Part shown: one piece after another, positions 34,801-44,285 of the stretch | How positions within the stretch are numbered: the stretch's first letter is position 1 | Layout of the letters: every line of letters begins with the position of its first letter | Assembly: GCA_963836015.1 (NCBI GenBank) | Contig: CAWIIF010000012.1 | Span: forward strand, 173,961 to 237,960 | DNA: 64,000 bases | Origin: CAWCDJ01 sp963836015 | GTDB taxonomy: Bacteria; Acidobacteriota; Terriglobia; Bryobacterales; Bryobacteraceae | Reading direction: 5' to 3' | Made by a program: the position numbers and the translations under genes | The notes under the pieces: model-generated | The model's database searches: none | The model's input: only the letters and a program-made list of their open reading frames with translations | Told to the model about the DNA's origin: nothing

Positions 34801-35049
34801 GCCGCGGACGTCCTTCACCTTGGGCGCGCCCAGCATGGACGAGACGATGGGATAGGTGACCTGGTCTTCGATGATGTCGGGGCTGCGGTCCCAGCGCGAA
34901 TAGACGATCACCTGGGTGTCGCTGAGATCCGGAATGGCGTCGAGCGGGATCGTCTGCATCGACCACCAGCCCGCCATGGCCGCCGCCGCTACGAACAGGA
35001 ACACCAGGAAACGGTTGTGCGCCGAGATCTCGATGATGCGGTTGATCAT
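31861..35049 (-). CDS. cusA: Heavy-metal efflux RND pump (CusA/CzcA type)
   Basis: A 1062-residue inner-membrane RND transporter of the heavy-metal branch, about the family length. It has the first helix near the start, two large periplasmic domains and 12 predicted helices in two clusters. Signature phrases include DLSDTQVIVYSRWDRSPDIIE near residues 41-61, GRGYAHTTSDLANI and VWVGLIALMGVDAETGVFML. It expels Cu(I)/Ag(I) or divalent metals through CusB and a TolC channel. Metal choice needs alignment. It overlaps cusB by four bases. Confidence 0.95.
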   Translation of the reverse strand: MINRIIEISAHNRFLVFLFVAAAAMAGWWSMQTIPLDAIPDLSDTQVIVYSRWDRSPDIIEDQVTYPIVSSMLGAPKVKDVRGFSDFGYSYVYIIFDEGTDIYWARSRTLEYLSKIQSRLPQGVETELGPDATGVGWVFQYALVDESHRHDLAELRSYQDWFLRYQLQAVPGVAEVAPLGGFVRQYQVNVDPDRMAAYGVPLSKVIAAVRGGNNDVGGRLVEFTGREYMVRGRGYAHTTSDLANIALGASPSGVPILVRDVGTVTLGPDMRRGVADLDGKGEVVSGIVVMRQGENALKVIERVKAKLKDLTPSLPPGVRIVTAYDRSDLILKSIDNLKHTLIEELAVVALVILIFLWHFPSAVIPILTIPVAVLISFVPMRAAGMSSNIMSLGGIAIAVGAMVDAAIVVVEQTHKKLEHAEPHWTAHDYQQAIVGAVKEVGGPSFFALLVIAVSFLPVLTLEAQEGRLFKPLAYTKNFAMIVAAVLAITLDPALRLFFFRKDRFRVRPRWLSGIVNGVLVGTIHSEDKHPISRILMRLYEPVVAWTLRWKWLVIGGAVAVVAFTVPVYQRLGSEFMPPLDEGALLFMPTTMPGISLAEAQRLMQAQDQILMEFPEVERVLGKAGRAETPTDPAPLSMMETIILLKPKSQWRQGIATTDQLVEEMNRALRIPGVSNAWTMPIKNRIDMLTTGVRTPVGIKIFGADLAEIESIGTRIEHILPQVEGTRSVFAERVSGGYFLDFDLKRDQLARYGLSVDDAQMVVMNAIGGENVSTAIQGLERYPINVRYYRDSRSDLVSLSRALVPTADGKMQIPLGQIATLKLTTGPGMLRNENGMLSGYVYVDVAGRDVGTYVAEAKHLVAREVSMPPGYTMVWSGQFEAMARVRERLKTVLPLTLFLIFLLLYLNTKSTAKTFMILLAVPFSAVGAIWLLHLLGYNMSIGVWVGLIALMGVDAETGVFMLLYLDLAFEERRAAGRMNSLADLREAIVHGAVRRIRPKFMTVATMFVGLAPIMWSMGTGADVMKRIAAPMIGGIFTSFLLELVVYPALYEVWKWRSVKRQAA

Positions 35050-36260
35050 TTGAGCCGGCTTTCCGAATCCAGCAGGAAATTGCCGGAGGTGACGATGCGC
35101 TCGCCCGCTTTGATGCCCGAGAGGATCTCGACGCGGTCGCCGAGCTGCGCGCCGATTTTGACCTCGCGCTGCTCGTAGGCGCCGTTGCCGCGGTCGAGGA
35201 AGACGACCTGGCGGTCGCCCGAATTGAGAACGGCGGATTGCGGGACGACCAGCCGCCGCCCGCCTCCGGTCTCAAATTCCAGGTCGCCGTACATGTCGGG
35301 CTTGAGCGCGTTGCCGGGGTTGGCGAATTCGAGACGCACCTTGAGCGTGCGGGTGGCCGGATCGACGCCCGGCTGGATATAGCTCACTCGGCCGTGGAAC
35401 GTGCGGCCGGGCAGATAGGCGAGCGTAAGGGCGGCCGGCTGGTTCATCCGGATCTTCGAGGCTTCGTACTCATAGACGTCGGCCATCACCCAGACGGTGG
35501 AGAGATCGGCCACGGTGTAGAGCGCGCTGTCGGGCGTCACCCGCTGCTTGGGGAAGGCGCTGCGCTCCATCACGAAGCCCGAAATGGGCGAGTACAGCGT
35601 GAGGTTTTTCAGCGTCTGGCCGGTGCGGCCGATTTCATCGATCTGGGCGTCGCTGATGTCCCAGAGTTCCAGCCGCTTGCGGGCCGCGGCCAGCAGGCCG
35701 TCGGTGCTCTCGCGCATTTCGTGCAGCGGGTTGTCGTGCGCGGCGTGCTGCGCCTTGATCGCAAGCAGGTACTCCAGCTGGGTGGCGAGCGCCTCGGGGC
35801 TGTAGATGGTCAGGAGCGGGTCGCCCTGCTTGACGTACTTGCCGGTGAAATCCACGAAGACCTGGTCGATCCAGCCGGAGAGCTTGGCCTGCACCTTGGC
35901 GATGCGGGTCTCGTCGATCGTGACGCGCGCGGCGGCGCGCAGCGTGTCGGTGGCATTCTCATATTCGGCGGCTCCGTAGGTGACGCCGATCAACTGCTGC
36001 TGCCGCGGCGTGATCTGCACCATGCCGGCGCTGCGCTCCTGGTATTTGGCTTCATCGCCGGGATAGACCGCCACCAGTTGCATGCCGCAATCGGGCGCGA
36101 TTCCGGGACGGTCGGACTTGTACCAGGGGTGCATGGGGTCCACCCAGTAGAGCGGCTTGCGTTGAGCCGCCGCGGCGGTCGGCTTCGCGTACCACCGGCC
36201 GTAACCATATCCGGCGCCCCATGCGGCGGCGGCCAGAAACACGATTGCCACCTTCTTCAC
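35046..36260 (-). CDS. cusB: Metal-efflux membrane fusion protein (CusB type)
   Basis: A 404-residue periplasmic adaptor anchored by an N-terminal helix (about 3-25). Residues 37-63 form a heavy-metal-binding domain (YWVDPMHPWYKSDRPGIAPDC then GM), a feature of copper and silver CusB proteins. Then come a barrel-sandwich hybrid (LSGWIDQVFVDFTGKYVKQG), a coiled-coil hairpin (about 150-215) and a beta barrel/membrane-proximal domain. It joins CusA to the outer channel. It overlaps cusA and cusC by four bases each, indicating coupled translation. Confidence 0.93.
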   Translation of the reverse strand: MKKVAIVFLAAAAWGAGYGYGRWYAKPTAAAAQRKPLYWVDPMHPWYKSDRPGIAPDCGMQLVAVYPGDEAKYQERSAGMVQITPRQQQLIGVTYGAAEYENATDTLRAAARVTIDETRIAKVQAKLSGWIDQVFVDFTGKYVKQGDPLLTIYSPEALATQLEYLLAIKAQHAAHDNPLHEMRESTDGLLAAARKRLELWDISDAQIDEIGRTGQTLKNLTLYSPISGFVMERSAFPKQRVTPDSALYTVADLSTVWVMADVYEYEASKIRMNQPAALTLAYLPGRTFHGRVSYIQPGVDPATRTLKVRLEFANPGNALKPDMYGDLEFETGGGRRLVVPQSAVLNSGDRQVVFLDRGNGAYEQREVKIGAQLGDRVEILSGIKAGERIVTSGNFLLDSESRLK

Positions 36261-37492
36261 GGCTTCATCTCCATGCCGGTCATCTCCCGCAGCCGGGCCA
36301 GCGCGATGTGGAACTGCATGATCTCTTCGTGGTCCCTCAGCTCGTAATCCACGACGTTCATGAAGTTGGAATACAGCGCCAGAAAGTCGAGCGCGCCGGT
36401 TTCGTAACTGGCCATGGAAGACTCGAGGGCCAGGCGCGCCTCGGGGATGACGGATTTCTCGTAAAGGTCAATCAGCTTGCGCGAGGTGGCGGCCAGCGTG
36501 TAGTCCTCGCGTATGCGGGCATCCAGGTCCACACCGGTGGATTCATAATTGTGGCGCGCCTCGGAGGCGGCGAAATACTGCTCGTTGACCGCAGCCCGCT
36601 GCTTGTTCCAGAACCAGGCGGGGATCTTGAAGTCGACGCGGAACTGCCACATGGCCGGCATGCTGCCCTGGTTGAAGTAGCCGCCTGAGACCGTATAGTC
36701 GGGGTAGTAGTCCTTGCGCGCCAGGTTGGCCGCGAGCTCGCTGCGCTGCACCTGCTTCTGCTCGATCGCAAGCGCAGGAGCGTTGGCGCGGGCGGCCGCC
36801 AGCATCTGGTCGAGCGTGGCGGGCAGGCCGCCGGTCGGGATTTCCTCCGGCATATCGATATGGGTATCGGGCGCGCGGTTGAGCAGGGCGTTGATCGCGA
36901 TCTCCTTGGCGGTTCGCTCCTGCTCGAAGCGGAGCAGCTGCGTTTCAAAGATCGAGAACTGCGTCTGGGCTTTGAAGATGTCCTGCTGCGCGGCCTGCCC
37001 CACCGTGTAGCGAGCTTGGGTGATCGCCAGGATGTGGCGGAGCAGTTCCTGGTTGCGGTGGACAAACGAAATCCCCTCCATCGCGTGGTGCAGTTCGTGA
37101 TATGCCTGCTCGATACGCGAGATCACGTTGAGGCGGACGGCGCGGTACTGCTCGAAGGCGGCGCCGGCTTCGGTCTGGGCGATTTCGCCGCGCAGCTTCC
37201 GCTTGCCGGGGAAGGGCACTTCCTGCGACAACATCACGCCGGCGTTGCTGGTGGCCGCGGTGCCGATGCCCGCCACCGGCCACGGGCCGCCGTTCGAGGT
37301 ATAGCCCAGCGAGAGCGTCGGATCGGGCAAACTGCCGGCCTGCGCGGGCCGCTGCCGCGCCGCTTCGTAGCGCTTCTGGGCCGCCAGAATTTCACGATTG
37401 TTGCGCAGGGCCTCCGCCACCAGCGACGGCAAAGACTGCGCGCCGAGGGGGAGCGAAAGCATCGCAAAGCTGATCAGTATTCGAAATTGCAT
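36257..37492 (-). CDS. cusC: TolC-family outer-membrane efflux channel (CusC type)
   Basis: A 411-residue outer-membrane factor. It has a signal peptide (about 1-20), LPSLVAEALRNNREILAAQK at the N-terminus and two long helical halves typical of TolC proteins. NPVxGxP-type segments such as GYTSNGGPW and LSQEVPFPGKRKLRGE are those of metal-efflux TolC members. It lacks a lipobox, so it is not lipidated. It forms the exit duct for CusBA and is cotranslated with cusB through a four-base overlap. Confidence 0.9.
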   Translation of the reverse strand: MQFRILISFAMLSLPLGAQSLPSLVAEALRNNREILAAQKRYEAARQRPAQAGSLPDPTLSLGYTSNGGPWPVAGIGTAATSNAGVMLSQEVPFPGKRKLRGEIAQTEAGAAFEQYRAVRLNVISRIEQAYHELHHAMEGISFVHRNQELLRHILAITQARYTVGQAAQQDIFKAQTQFSIFETQLLRFEQERTAKEIAINALLNRAPDTHIDMPEEIPTGGLPATLDQMLAAARANAPALAIEQKQVQRSELAANLARKDYYPDYTVSGGYFNQGSMPAMWQFRVDFKIPAWFWNKQRAAVNEQYFAASEARHNYESTGVDLDARIREDYTLAATSRKLIDLYEKSVIPEARLALESSMASYETGALDFLALYSNFMNVVDYELRDHEEIMQFHIALARLREMTGMEMKP

Positions 37493-37533
37493 AGCCAGTC
37501 ACCGCAGTTTGAGTCGCGCGGACAGAGCCGTGA

Positions 37534-37860
37534 CTAAATGCGGTAACTGGAATGTAAGGAGAAGAGATCGGGAGGTGCGTGCTCCGGTGCGTGGGGAAGG
37601 GAAGCGCATTCGGCGACGGGAACGGCAAGCGGCGGAGCTGCAAGCTCCGCGGCTAACGGCACTGGCGCCGCGTGAGGCGCCGGGTCGGCCTTCACAAACT
37701 GTCGCAGCACCTGCGTCTGGCAGTTCGGGGAGCTTTGCTTGTTCTTATGGCAGCAGCGGTGGGTCTGCGCCATCAGCGCCTGCGGGCAAGTCAGGCAGTT
37801 CCCCCAAAACAGCGCCAGAATAATCAGCGCCGCCCGGACCGAACTGGAAATCACCCGCAT
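37534..37860 (-). CDS. Small exported Cys/His-rich protein heading the Cus operon
   Basis: A 108-residue protein with a hydrophobic signal (about 9-20) followed by a Cys/His cluster: Cys22, Cys25, His34, Cys36, Cys37, His38 and Cys47, in NCLTCP and HRCCHKN. The remaining half is Ala/Pro rich. It lies 42 bases upstream of cusC on the same strand and is likely the first gene of the operon. A periplasmic metal-binding (chaperone or sensor) role is inferred; no family was recognised. Confidence 0.6.
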   Translation of the reverse strand: MRVISSSVRAALIILALFWGNCLTCPQALMAQTHRCCHKNKQSSPNCQTQVLRQFVKADPAPHAAPVPLAAELAAPPLAVPVAECASLPHAPEHAPPDLFSLHSSYRI

Positions 37861-37915
37861 CGAAACCTCATTTTTACACCGGACGATGATTTTTGCAACA
37901 GGTTTTCAGATCGGT

Positions 37916-37943
37916 TTGCCTGTTTTGGTTCCGCTGGTACACT
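37916..37943 (+). promoter_or_regulatory. Candidate sigma-70 promoter of hldE (leaderless layout)
   Basis: TTGCCT at 37916-37921 and TACACT at 37938-37943 are separated by 16 bases and lie six bases before the GTG start. The transcript would begin at or near the GTG. It is divergent from the Cys/His-rich gene of the metal-efflux operon. Confidence 0.45.
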
Positions 37944-37949
37944 GAAACA

Positions 37950-38420
37950 GTGGCCCTCCTGTATCTTCGAGAAGAGCTTCTCGAACAGCGAAAAAAATGG
38001 AAACAGGAAGGGAAAACCGTAGTTTTCACCAACGGCTGCTATGACTTGCTGCATCCCGGCCACATCCGGCTGCTGGAGCAGGCGCGCTCCCTCGGTGACA
38101 TCCTCATCCTGGCGTTGAACTCCGATGCGAGTGTCCGGCGGGCGAAGGGATCCAACCGTCCGCTACTCTCCGAGGCCGAGCGAGCCGAGGTAGCCCTGGC
38201 TCTCCAGGCCGTCGATGCCGTAATCCTCTTCGGCGAAGACACCCCGCGCGAGCTGATTGCGGAGGTGCTTCCCGACATCCTGGTAAAAGGCGCGGATTGG
38301 TCGCACTTCATTGCCGGCCGCGAAGAAGTAGAGGCTTCCGGTGGACTCGTTACGACCATCGCACTGGAGCCGGGTTATTCAACGACAAATATAGTAGATA
38401 CGATCCTCAATACGCCTTGA
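37950..38420 (+). CDS. hldE: D-glycero-beta-D-manno-heptose 1-phosphate adenylyltransferase (RfaE2/HldE-C type)
   Basis: A 156-residue nucleotidylyltransferase that makes ADP-heptose for LPS inner core. The motif FTNGCYDLLHPGHIRLLEQA contains the HxGH signature, and the C-terminal TTNIVDTI is typical of HldE-C. It lacks the sugar-kinase domain of E. coli HldE, so it corresponds to the stand-alone RfaE2 form. The start codon is GTG at 37950. Its stop overlaps the TTG start of mfd. Confidence 0.88.
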   Translation: MALLYLREELLEQRKKWKQEGKTVVFTNGCYDLLHPGHIRLLEQARSLGDILILALNSDASVRRAKGSNRPLLSEAERAEVALALQAVDAVILFGEDTPRELIAEVLPDILVKGADWSHFIAGREEVEASGGLVTTIALEPGYSTTNIVDTILNTP

Positions 38421-41400
38421 TCCACCCTGCCGTACGAGATCTCTTTCTGGACCTTGCCAAACATCCGAGCTTTCAGGATGTCCTGCGGGGAGTGTCTTCG
38501 GGCGGCCAGGCTTCGGTTTCGGGGCTGACGACCACTGCCAAGGCCGCCTACCTGGTGTTGCTGGCGCAGTCCTCCGGCCGTCCTTTGATGGTTGTAGTGG
38601 ATGGCAACAAACAGGCCGAGGCGCTCTCGGAAGCGGTCGAGACCTTCTGGGACCTGCTGGCGACGGACGACCGCGGCGGCCCCCAACTGCTCCCGGCGCT
38701 GGACGTGCTCCCGATGCAGAATCTGTCGCCGCACGCCGAGATCTGCGAGCAGCGCGCCATCGGGCTCTGGCGTCTGGCGACTCAGAAGGTACCCATCACG
38801 ATTCTGCCGGTAGCCTCGGCGCTGCTGCGGATCCACCCCGGAGATTTTTACCGGCAACTTGCCCTACGCCTGCGCGTCGGCGAGGAACTACCGTTGGATG
38901 AGGTAGTTGCGCACCTGGAAAGCATCGGCTACGAACGCCGCGAGCCGGTCGAGATGGTGGGCGAATACTCGGTCCGCGGCGGCATCCTCGACGTTTTCTC
39001 GCCGGACGGGCAGAAGCCGGTCCGCGTCGATTTGTTCGGCGACCAGGTGGAGTCGATCCGGCGCTTCGACGTCGAATCGCAGCGGTCGGTCCTGAAGGTC
39101 GAAGATTGCCTGCTACTACCTTTGACGGAGTATCAGAAGTCGCGGGCGCTGCTGGCGCAGTTGGGCGACCTGATGCGAGAGGCGGATGTGCCGGGTCGCG
39201 ACCTGCCGCCCCCCGGCGAGCCGTTCCCCGGGTGGGAGCTGCTGGCGCCCATGGTGCGCCCCCGGCAATCTTCGGTCTTTGCCCTCTTGGACCGGCCCGT
39301 AGTGATTCTCGACGAGCCGGACCAGGTCCGCGGCGCTGCCGAGCGCTTCTGGAAGCGGCTGGAACAGATCGAGCCGTCGCCGGCCTGCGATCCCGAGCGG
39401 ATCTTCTTCCATTGGAACGAGTTGGAGCGCCAGGCGGGAGAAGTCTCGCGGGTCGAGTTGAAGGAACTGGAATTCGGAGCGGACCCGGGCCTGCACATCT
39501 CTACCCGGCCATCGCTGGCCTTCCACGGCAACATGCAGATGGCAATTGCCGAGGCCCGTACCCTGGTGGAATCCGGGAACCGGGTCGCCTTCTTTGCATC
39601 TTCTACAGGCGAAGTAGAGCGACTCGCGGACATCCTGAACGAGTACGCCCTTCCTTACCAGCTTGGCCTGGAGCAGTTCGAATCCACACCGGCGTATCTG
39701 GCGCAGCGCGCCTACATGGCGGGGGCGGTGGCCAGCATTTACCTGGTGAAAGGCCTGGTGCGGCACGGCACCGCCTTCCCGGATTCGAAACTTGTCGTAT
39801 TTGGGTCCGAGGACCTTTTCGAGACCTCCGAGCTGGTGGCGCGCGCCCCCAGTTCGAAGAGTCGCGCTGGCCACTTTCTCGGCGGACCTGATCGACCTGA
39901 AGCCCGGCGATTACGTGGTCCACGCCGAGCACGGGGTCGCCGAATACCTGGGCCTTCGCGAGATCATTCAGGGCGAAGCCAAAGGCGACTACATGCTGCT
40001 GGAGTACGCCGCCGGCGCCAAGCTCTACGTTCCGCTGACCCGCATGGACCTGGTGCAGCGCTTCCGGGGAGCCGGCGAGGCCAAGCCCGCGCTCGACCGC
40101 ATGGGCGGCGCCACCTGGACCCGCACCAAGACGCGCATCAAAGCCAAGATGCGGGACATGGCGGACGAGCTCCTGAAGCTCTACGCCCAGAGGAAGATGG
40201 CCGAGGGCTTCCAGTACTCCTCCGACAGCAACTGGCAGCGCGAGTTCGAGGACGCTTTCGAGTTCACCGAGACCCGCGATCAGCTCACGGCGATAAAAGA
40301 TATCAAGCGCGACATGGAGAGCCCGGAGCCCATGGACCGGCTGCTGTGCGGCGATGTCGGATACGGCAAGACCGAGGTTGCCATGCGCGCTGCGTTCAAG
40401 GCCCTGGGCGATGGGAAGCAAATCGCGCTGCTGGCTCCTACTACAGTATTAGCATTTCAGCATTTCGAGACGTTCAAGCGCCGGTTCCAGCCATTTCCCG
40501 TGCGGATCGAAATGCTTAGCCGCTTCCGTTCGCCTCGAGAGATCAAAGCGGCGCTGGTGGATCTGGCCGAGGGGAAGGTCGATATCGCCATCGGCACCCA
40601 CCGGCTGCTTTCCCAGGACATTCAGTTCAAAGACCTGGGGCTGGTCCTGGTCGACGAAGAGCAGCGCTTCGGAGTCAAGCACAAGGAGCGGCTCAAGCAG
40701 CTCAAGAAGACGGTGGATCACATCAGCATGAGCGCCACGCCCATCCCCAGGACACTACATATGTCGCTGTTGGGGCTGCGGGATATGTCGGTGATCGAGA
40801 CTCCGCCCAAGGACCGGTTGGCTATACACACCGTGGTGGCTCCGTTCCACCCGGACCTGATCCGTTCGTCGATCGAGCTGGAACTCGGCCGCGGCGGGCA
40901 GGTCTATTTTCTCCACAACCGCGTGGACTCCATCTGGCACCGCGCGGCCCAGATCCAGGAACTGGTGCCCAATGCGCGGATCGGAGTGGGGCACGGGCAG
41001 ATGGCCGAGGCCGAACTGGAAAAGACCATGCTTCAGTTCATGCGCCACGAGTTCGATATACTGGTTTGTACTACGATAATAGAAAATGGTCTCGATATCC
41101 CGCTGGCGAATACCATGCTGGTGGAAAACGCCGAGCGCTACGGGCTTTCCGAGCTTTACCAGTTGCGTGGCCGCGTGGGCCGCTCGAACCGCCGCGCCTA
41201 CGCTTACCTGCTGGTGCCGCAGGATACCGAGCTGACCGAGCTGGCGCGCAAACGCCTGGCGGCCCTGAAGGAGTTCAGCGACCTGGGCGCAGGATTCAAG
41301 ATCGCGGCACTCGATCTCGAACTGCGCGGTGCGGGAAACCTGCTGGGCGGCGAGCAGCACGGCCACATCAACTCCGTGGGCTTCGATACTTACGTGCGGC

Positions 41401-41930
41401 TGCTCGAGGAAACCGTGCGGGAACTCAAAGGCGAGGAAGTGGTGCCGGAGATCCACTCGGCCCTGAACCTGGGGCTCGACATACGGATTCCGGCCGATTA
41501 CATTGCGGACGAAAGCCAGCGTCTGCGTGCTTATCGCCAGATCGCCAGCGCGGCCGACGCCGCCGCCCGGGACCGTGCCGAAAAGGAACTGGAGGATCGA
41601 TATGGCCCAGTGCCGGAGGCGGTGCGCAACCTGCTGACCTACTCGGGACTCAAGACGCTGGCCGAACAGATCGGCGTCGAGGCTGTGGACCGTCGCCATA
41701 ACCTGTTGAATATAAAGTTCCACAAGCAGACCCGCGTCGATCCGTCGCGGCTCATGAAGATTGTCGGAGAAACCCGCGGCGCGCAGTTCACTCCGGCAGG
41801 CGTATTGCTACTACCCCTGGACGGCCAGACGGCTGCCGGGGAGATTCTGGGTTTTCTGTCGGGAAAACTGGAACAATTGGGCGCCGCCGCCCAATCTCCC
41901 GCTGGAGAACCCGGCTCACTGGTAAAATAG
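38417..41930 (+). CDS. mfd: Transcription-repair coupling factor, with an apparent +1 frameshift
   Basis: Mfd removes RNA polymerase stalled at DNA damage and recruits UvrAB. The two reading frames join to about 1170 residues, the usual length. Part one has the UvrB-like domains (GGILDVFSPDGQKPVRVDLFG). Part two has the RNAP-interaction domain (KPGDYVVHAEHGVAEYLG), Walker A GDVGYGKTEVAMRAAF, DEEQRFG, the TRG motif with RRAYAYLL, and the C-terminal TRCF domain. The frame shifts near a run of five Cs at 39846-39850; one C fewer restores the frame (APVRRVALATFSADL). The start is TTG overlapping the hldE stop. Confidence 0.9.
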
Positions 41931-41940
41931 GGGACGAATT

Positions 41941-43131
41941 ATGTTTCGCAGGTTTGTATTACTCATCGCGGCGACCCTTCCGATCGCTGTCGCTGCCGAT
42001 ATTCGCGTCATTGAGGAGATTGCCGCCAAAGTAAATGGCGACATCATCACGCGCGGCGAACTGGAGCAACAGCGCAAGGAGCTCGAGATACAGTTGCGGG
42101 GCGAAGGATTGGCGGGCGCGAAGCTGACGGACGCCGTGAAGCAGAGTTCGGCGAACGCCCTGCGCGACGAGATCGACCAGTTGCTTCTGGTGCAGCGGGC
42201 CAAGGACCTCAGCATCAACGTCGACCCCGACGTGACGCGGGAATTGGCGGACATGCAGGTGCGCACCAAGATCACCGATAACGACAAGTTTCAGCAGGCG
42301 ATCCAGCAGCAGTACGGCATGTCGTACGAGGATTTCCGCGACCGCATGAAGCGCCAATACCTGGCGCAGCGGGTGATCGGCCAGGAGGTCGGCTCGCGGG
42401 TCAACATCCCGGAATCGGACCTGCACAAGTACTACGACGAGCACAAGAGCGAGTTTGTGCGGAAGGAGCAGGTCTTCCTCAGCCAGATCCTGATCTCGAC
42501 CGAGGGCAAGACTCCCGAACAGGCCGCGGCCGCCGAGAAGAAAGCCAAGGACCTGGTGGCGCGGGCGCGCAAGGGCGAAAAGTTCACGGACCTGGTGCGC
42601 GACAATTCCGACGACCCGGAGACGGCGCGCAACGGCGGGTCGCTCCCCCCCATGCAGCCCGACCAGTTACAGGCGCAGATCGCCGCGATTGTCTTCAAGG
42701 AAAACAAGGGATATGTGACGGACCCGATCAAGGTCCCGCAGGGATTCGTGATTCTGCGAATCGACGAGCGGTATGCGGCCGGGCAGGCTACTTTCGAGGA
42801 AGTGAAGGGCGATATCAACGACCGGCTGGCTCGTCCCCTGATGGAGCCGAAGATCCGCGAATACCTCACGCGGCTGCGGCTGCAGGCTTTCCTCGAGATC
42901 AAGGAAGGTTACGTGGACAGCGGCGCCGCGCCCGGCAAGGACACGCGCTGGCAGGACGTGGCCCAGCTGAAGCCGCAGACCACCACCAAGGAAGAAGTCG
43001 CTTCTCGCGGCGGCCGGCACAAGAAGCTGTTCTTTATCCCGATTCCATTCACTTCGGGTAAGCTTCCTCCGGCGCCCGCCGATACGCCCGCGGCAGCTCC
43101 GGCCAAACCGGAAGCGCCCGTCAAACAATGA
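41941..43131 (+). CDS. SurA-like periplasmic peptidyl-prolyl isomerase
   Basis: A 396-residue exported chaperone. Signal peptide (VLLIAATLPIAVAA), a SurA N-terminal helical domain (IEEIAAKVNGDIITRGELEQ) and one parvulin domain (about 180-290, SQILISTEGKTPEQA and GGSLPPMQPDQL). It would help fold outer-membrane proteins. Unlike E. coli SurA it has one parvulin domain, and it has a Pro/Ala-rich C-terminal tail. It follows mfd by 10 bases and overlaps the next gene by four. Confidence 0.87.
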   Translation: MFRRFVLLIAATLPIAVAADIRVIEEIAAKVNGDIITRGELEQQRKELEIQLRGEGLAGAKLTDAVKQSSANALRDEIDQLLLVQRAKDLSINVDPDVTRELADMQVRTKITDNDKFQQAIQQQYGMSYEDFRDRMKRQYLAQRVIGQEVGSRVNIPESDLHKYYDEHKSEFVRKEQVFLSQILISTEGKTPEQAAAAEKKAKDLVARARKGEKFTDLVRDNSDDPETARNGGSLPPMQPDQLQAQIAAIVFKENKGYVTDPIKVPQGFVILRIDERYAAGQATFEEVKGDINDRLARPLMEPKIREYLTRLRLQAFLEIKEGYVDSGAAPGKDTRWQDVAQLKPQTTTKEEVASRGGRHKKLFFIPIPFTSGKLPPAPADTPAAAPAKPEAPVKQ

Positions 43132-44285
43132 AAACTCCCTATGTGAAAGAGCTCGAGCCGAACCGGGTGATCACGGCCAGTTTTCTAGTTCACTCCAAGG
43201 AGATTCGCCAGAAGAAGACCGGGGAGCCGTATCTTTCGCTGCTGCTCGGAGACCGCACCGGCGAGCTGGACGCCAAGATGTGGGACAACGTCGCGGAGGT
43301 GCTGGACAGCTTCGAGCGCGACGACTTCGTGAAGGTCAAAGGCATGGTGCAGGTGTTTCACAACCGGCCGCAATTGACCATTCACAAGGTGCGCCGGATG
43401 GACGACAGCGAGATCGAGTACCGCGACTACTTTCCCACCTCGAAGCGCGATCCCGACGAGATGTGGCGTGAGCTGCGCGGCCTCGTGGCGGAGGTCGCGA
43501 ACCCGCACCTGAAAGCGCTGCTCGAGGCGCTGCTCGACGACGGGGATGTCTCGCGGCGCTACCGCCTGGCGCCGGCCGCCAAGCAGATTCACCATGCCTG
43601 GCTGGGCGGGCTCATCGAGCACGTGCTTTCGCTGTCGAAGCTTGCGCGCCTCACCGCCGGACACTACCCGCACGTGGATTACGACCTGCTGCTGACCGGG
43701 GTGGTGCTGCACGACATCGGAAAGATCTACGAGCTCAATTACGAGCGCGGCTTCTCGTACTCGAACGAGGGGCAGTTGCTCGGCCACATCCAGATCGGGA
43801 TCCGGATGGTGGGTGACAAGCTGCGGGGCATTCCCGATTTTCCGCCCGCGCTGCGGACCCTGGTGGAGCACATGATCCTGAGCCACCACGGCGAGCTGGA
43901 ATTCGGCTCGCCCAAGGTGCCGCTCTTCCCGGAGGCGCTGCTGCTGCACTACCTCGACGACATGGATTCGAAGATGGAGTGCATGCGGGCGCTGATCGAG
44001 AACGACCGCCAGGTGGAGGGCTGTTTCACGGCGTTCCATACCGCCCTGGCCCGCCCGGCACTCAAGAAAGACCGCTATCTGGGAGGAGGCGGAGAGCTGG
44101 AGCGCGCGCGCGCCGCGGCGCGGCCGGACGAGCCGGTGGACGCACCCGCACCCCCGCCACCGGCGGCCCCCGTGGCTGCCCCGGAACGGGCGGCCCATCC
44201 GCTGTTCGCCCCCGGAGCGGATTCCGTTTTCGCCGACAAACTCAAGCAGGCGCTCCGGCCTGCCTTGCCCGAACAGGAAAGCTGA
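43128..44285 (+). CDS. YhaM-like 3'-5' exoribonuclease with OB and HD domains
   Basis: A 385-residue protein with an OB-fold nucleic-acid-binding domain (about 15-100, LLGDRTGELDAKMWDN) and an HD phosphohydrolase domain (about 150-290, HHAWLGGLIEHVL and VVLHDIGKI). The combination matches Bacillus YhaM/CBF1 exoribonucleases. It ends in an unrelated Ala/Pro-rich region (about 310-385) not found in YhaM. The ATG overlaps the SurA-like stop by four bases. Confidence 0.85.
   Translation: MKTPYVKELEPNRVITASFLVHSKEIRQKKTGEPYLSLLLGDRTGELDAKMWDNVAEVLDSFERDDFVKVKGMVQVFHNRPQLTIHKVRRMDDSEIEYRDYFPTSKRDPDEMWRELRGLVAEVANPHLKALLEALLDDGDVSRRYRLAPAAKQIHHAWLGGLIEHVLSLSKLARLTAGHYPHVDYDLLLTGVVLHDIGKIYELNYERGFSYSNEGQLLGHIQIGIRMVGDKLRGIPDFPPALRTLVEHMILSHHGELEFGSPKVPLFPEALLLHYLDDMDSKMECMRALIENDRQVEGCFTAFHTALARPALKKDRYLGGGGELERARAAARPDEPVDAPAPPPPAAPVAAPERAAHPLFAPGADSVFADKLKQALRPALPEQES

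Noticed and set aside
39846..39850. Programmed frameshifting in mfd
   Set aside because: The site lacks a slippery heptamer plus stimulatory structure and Mfd is not known to use frameshifting; a sequence error or mutation is simpler.
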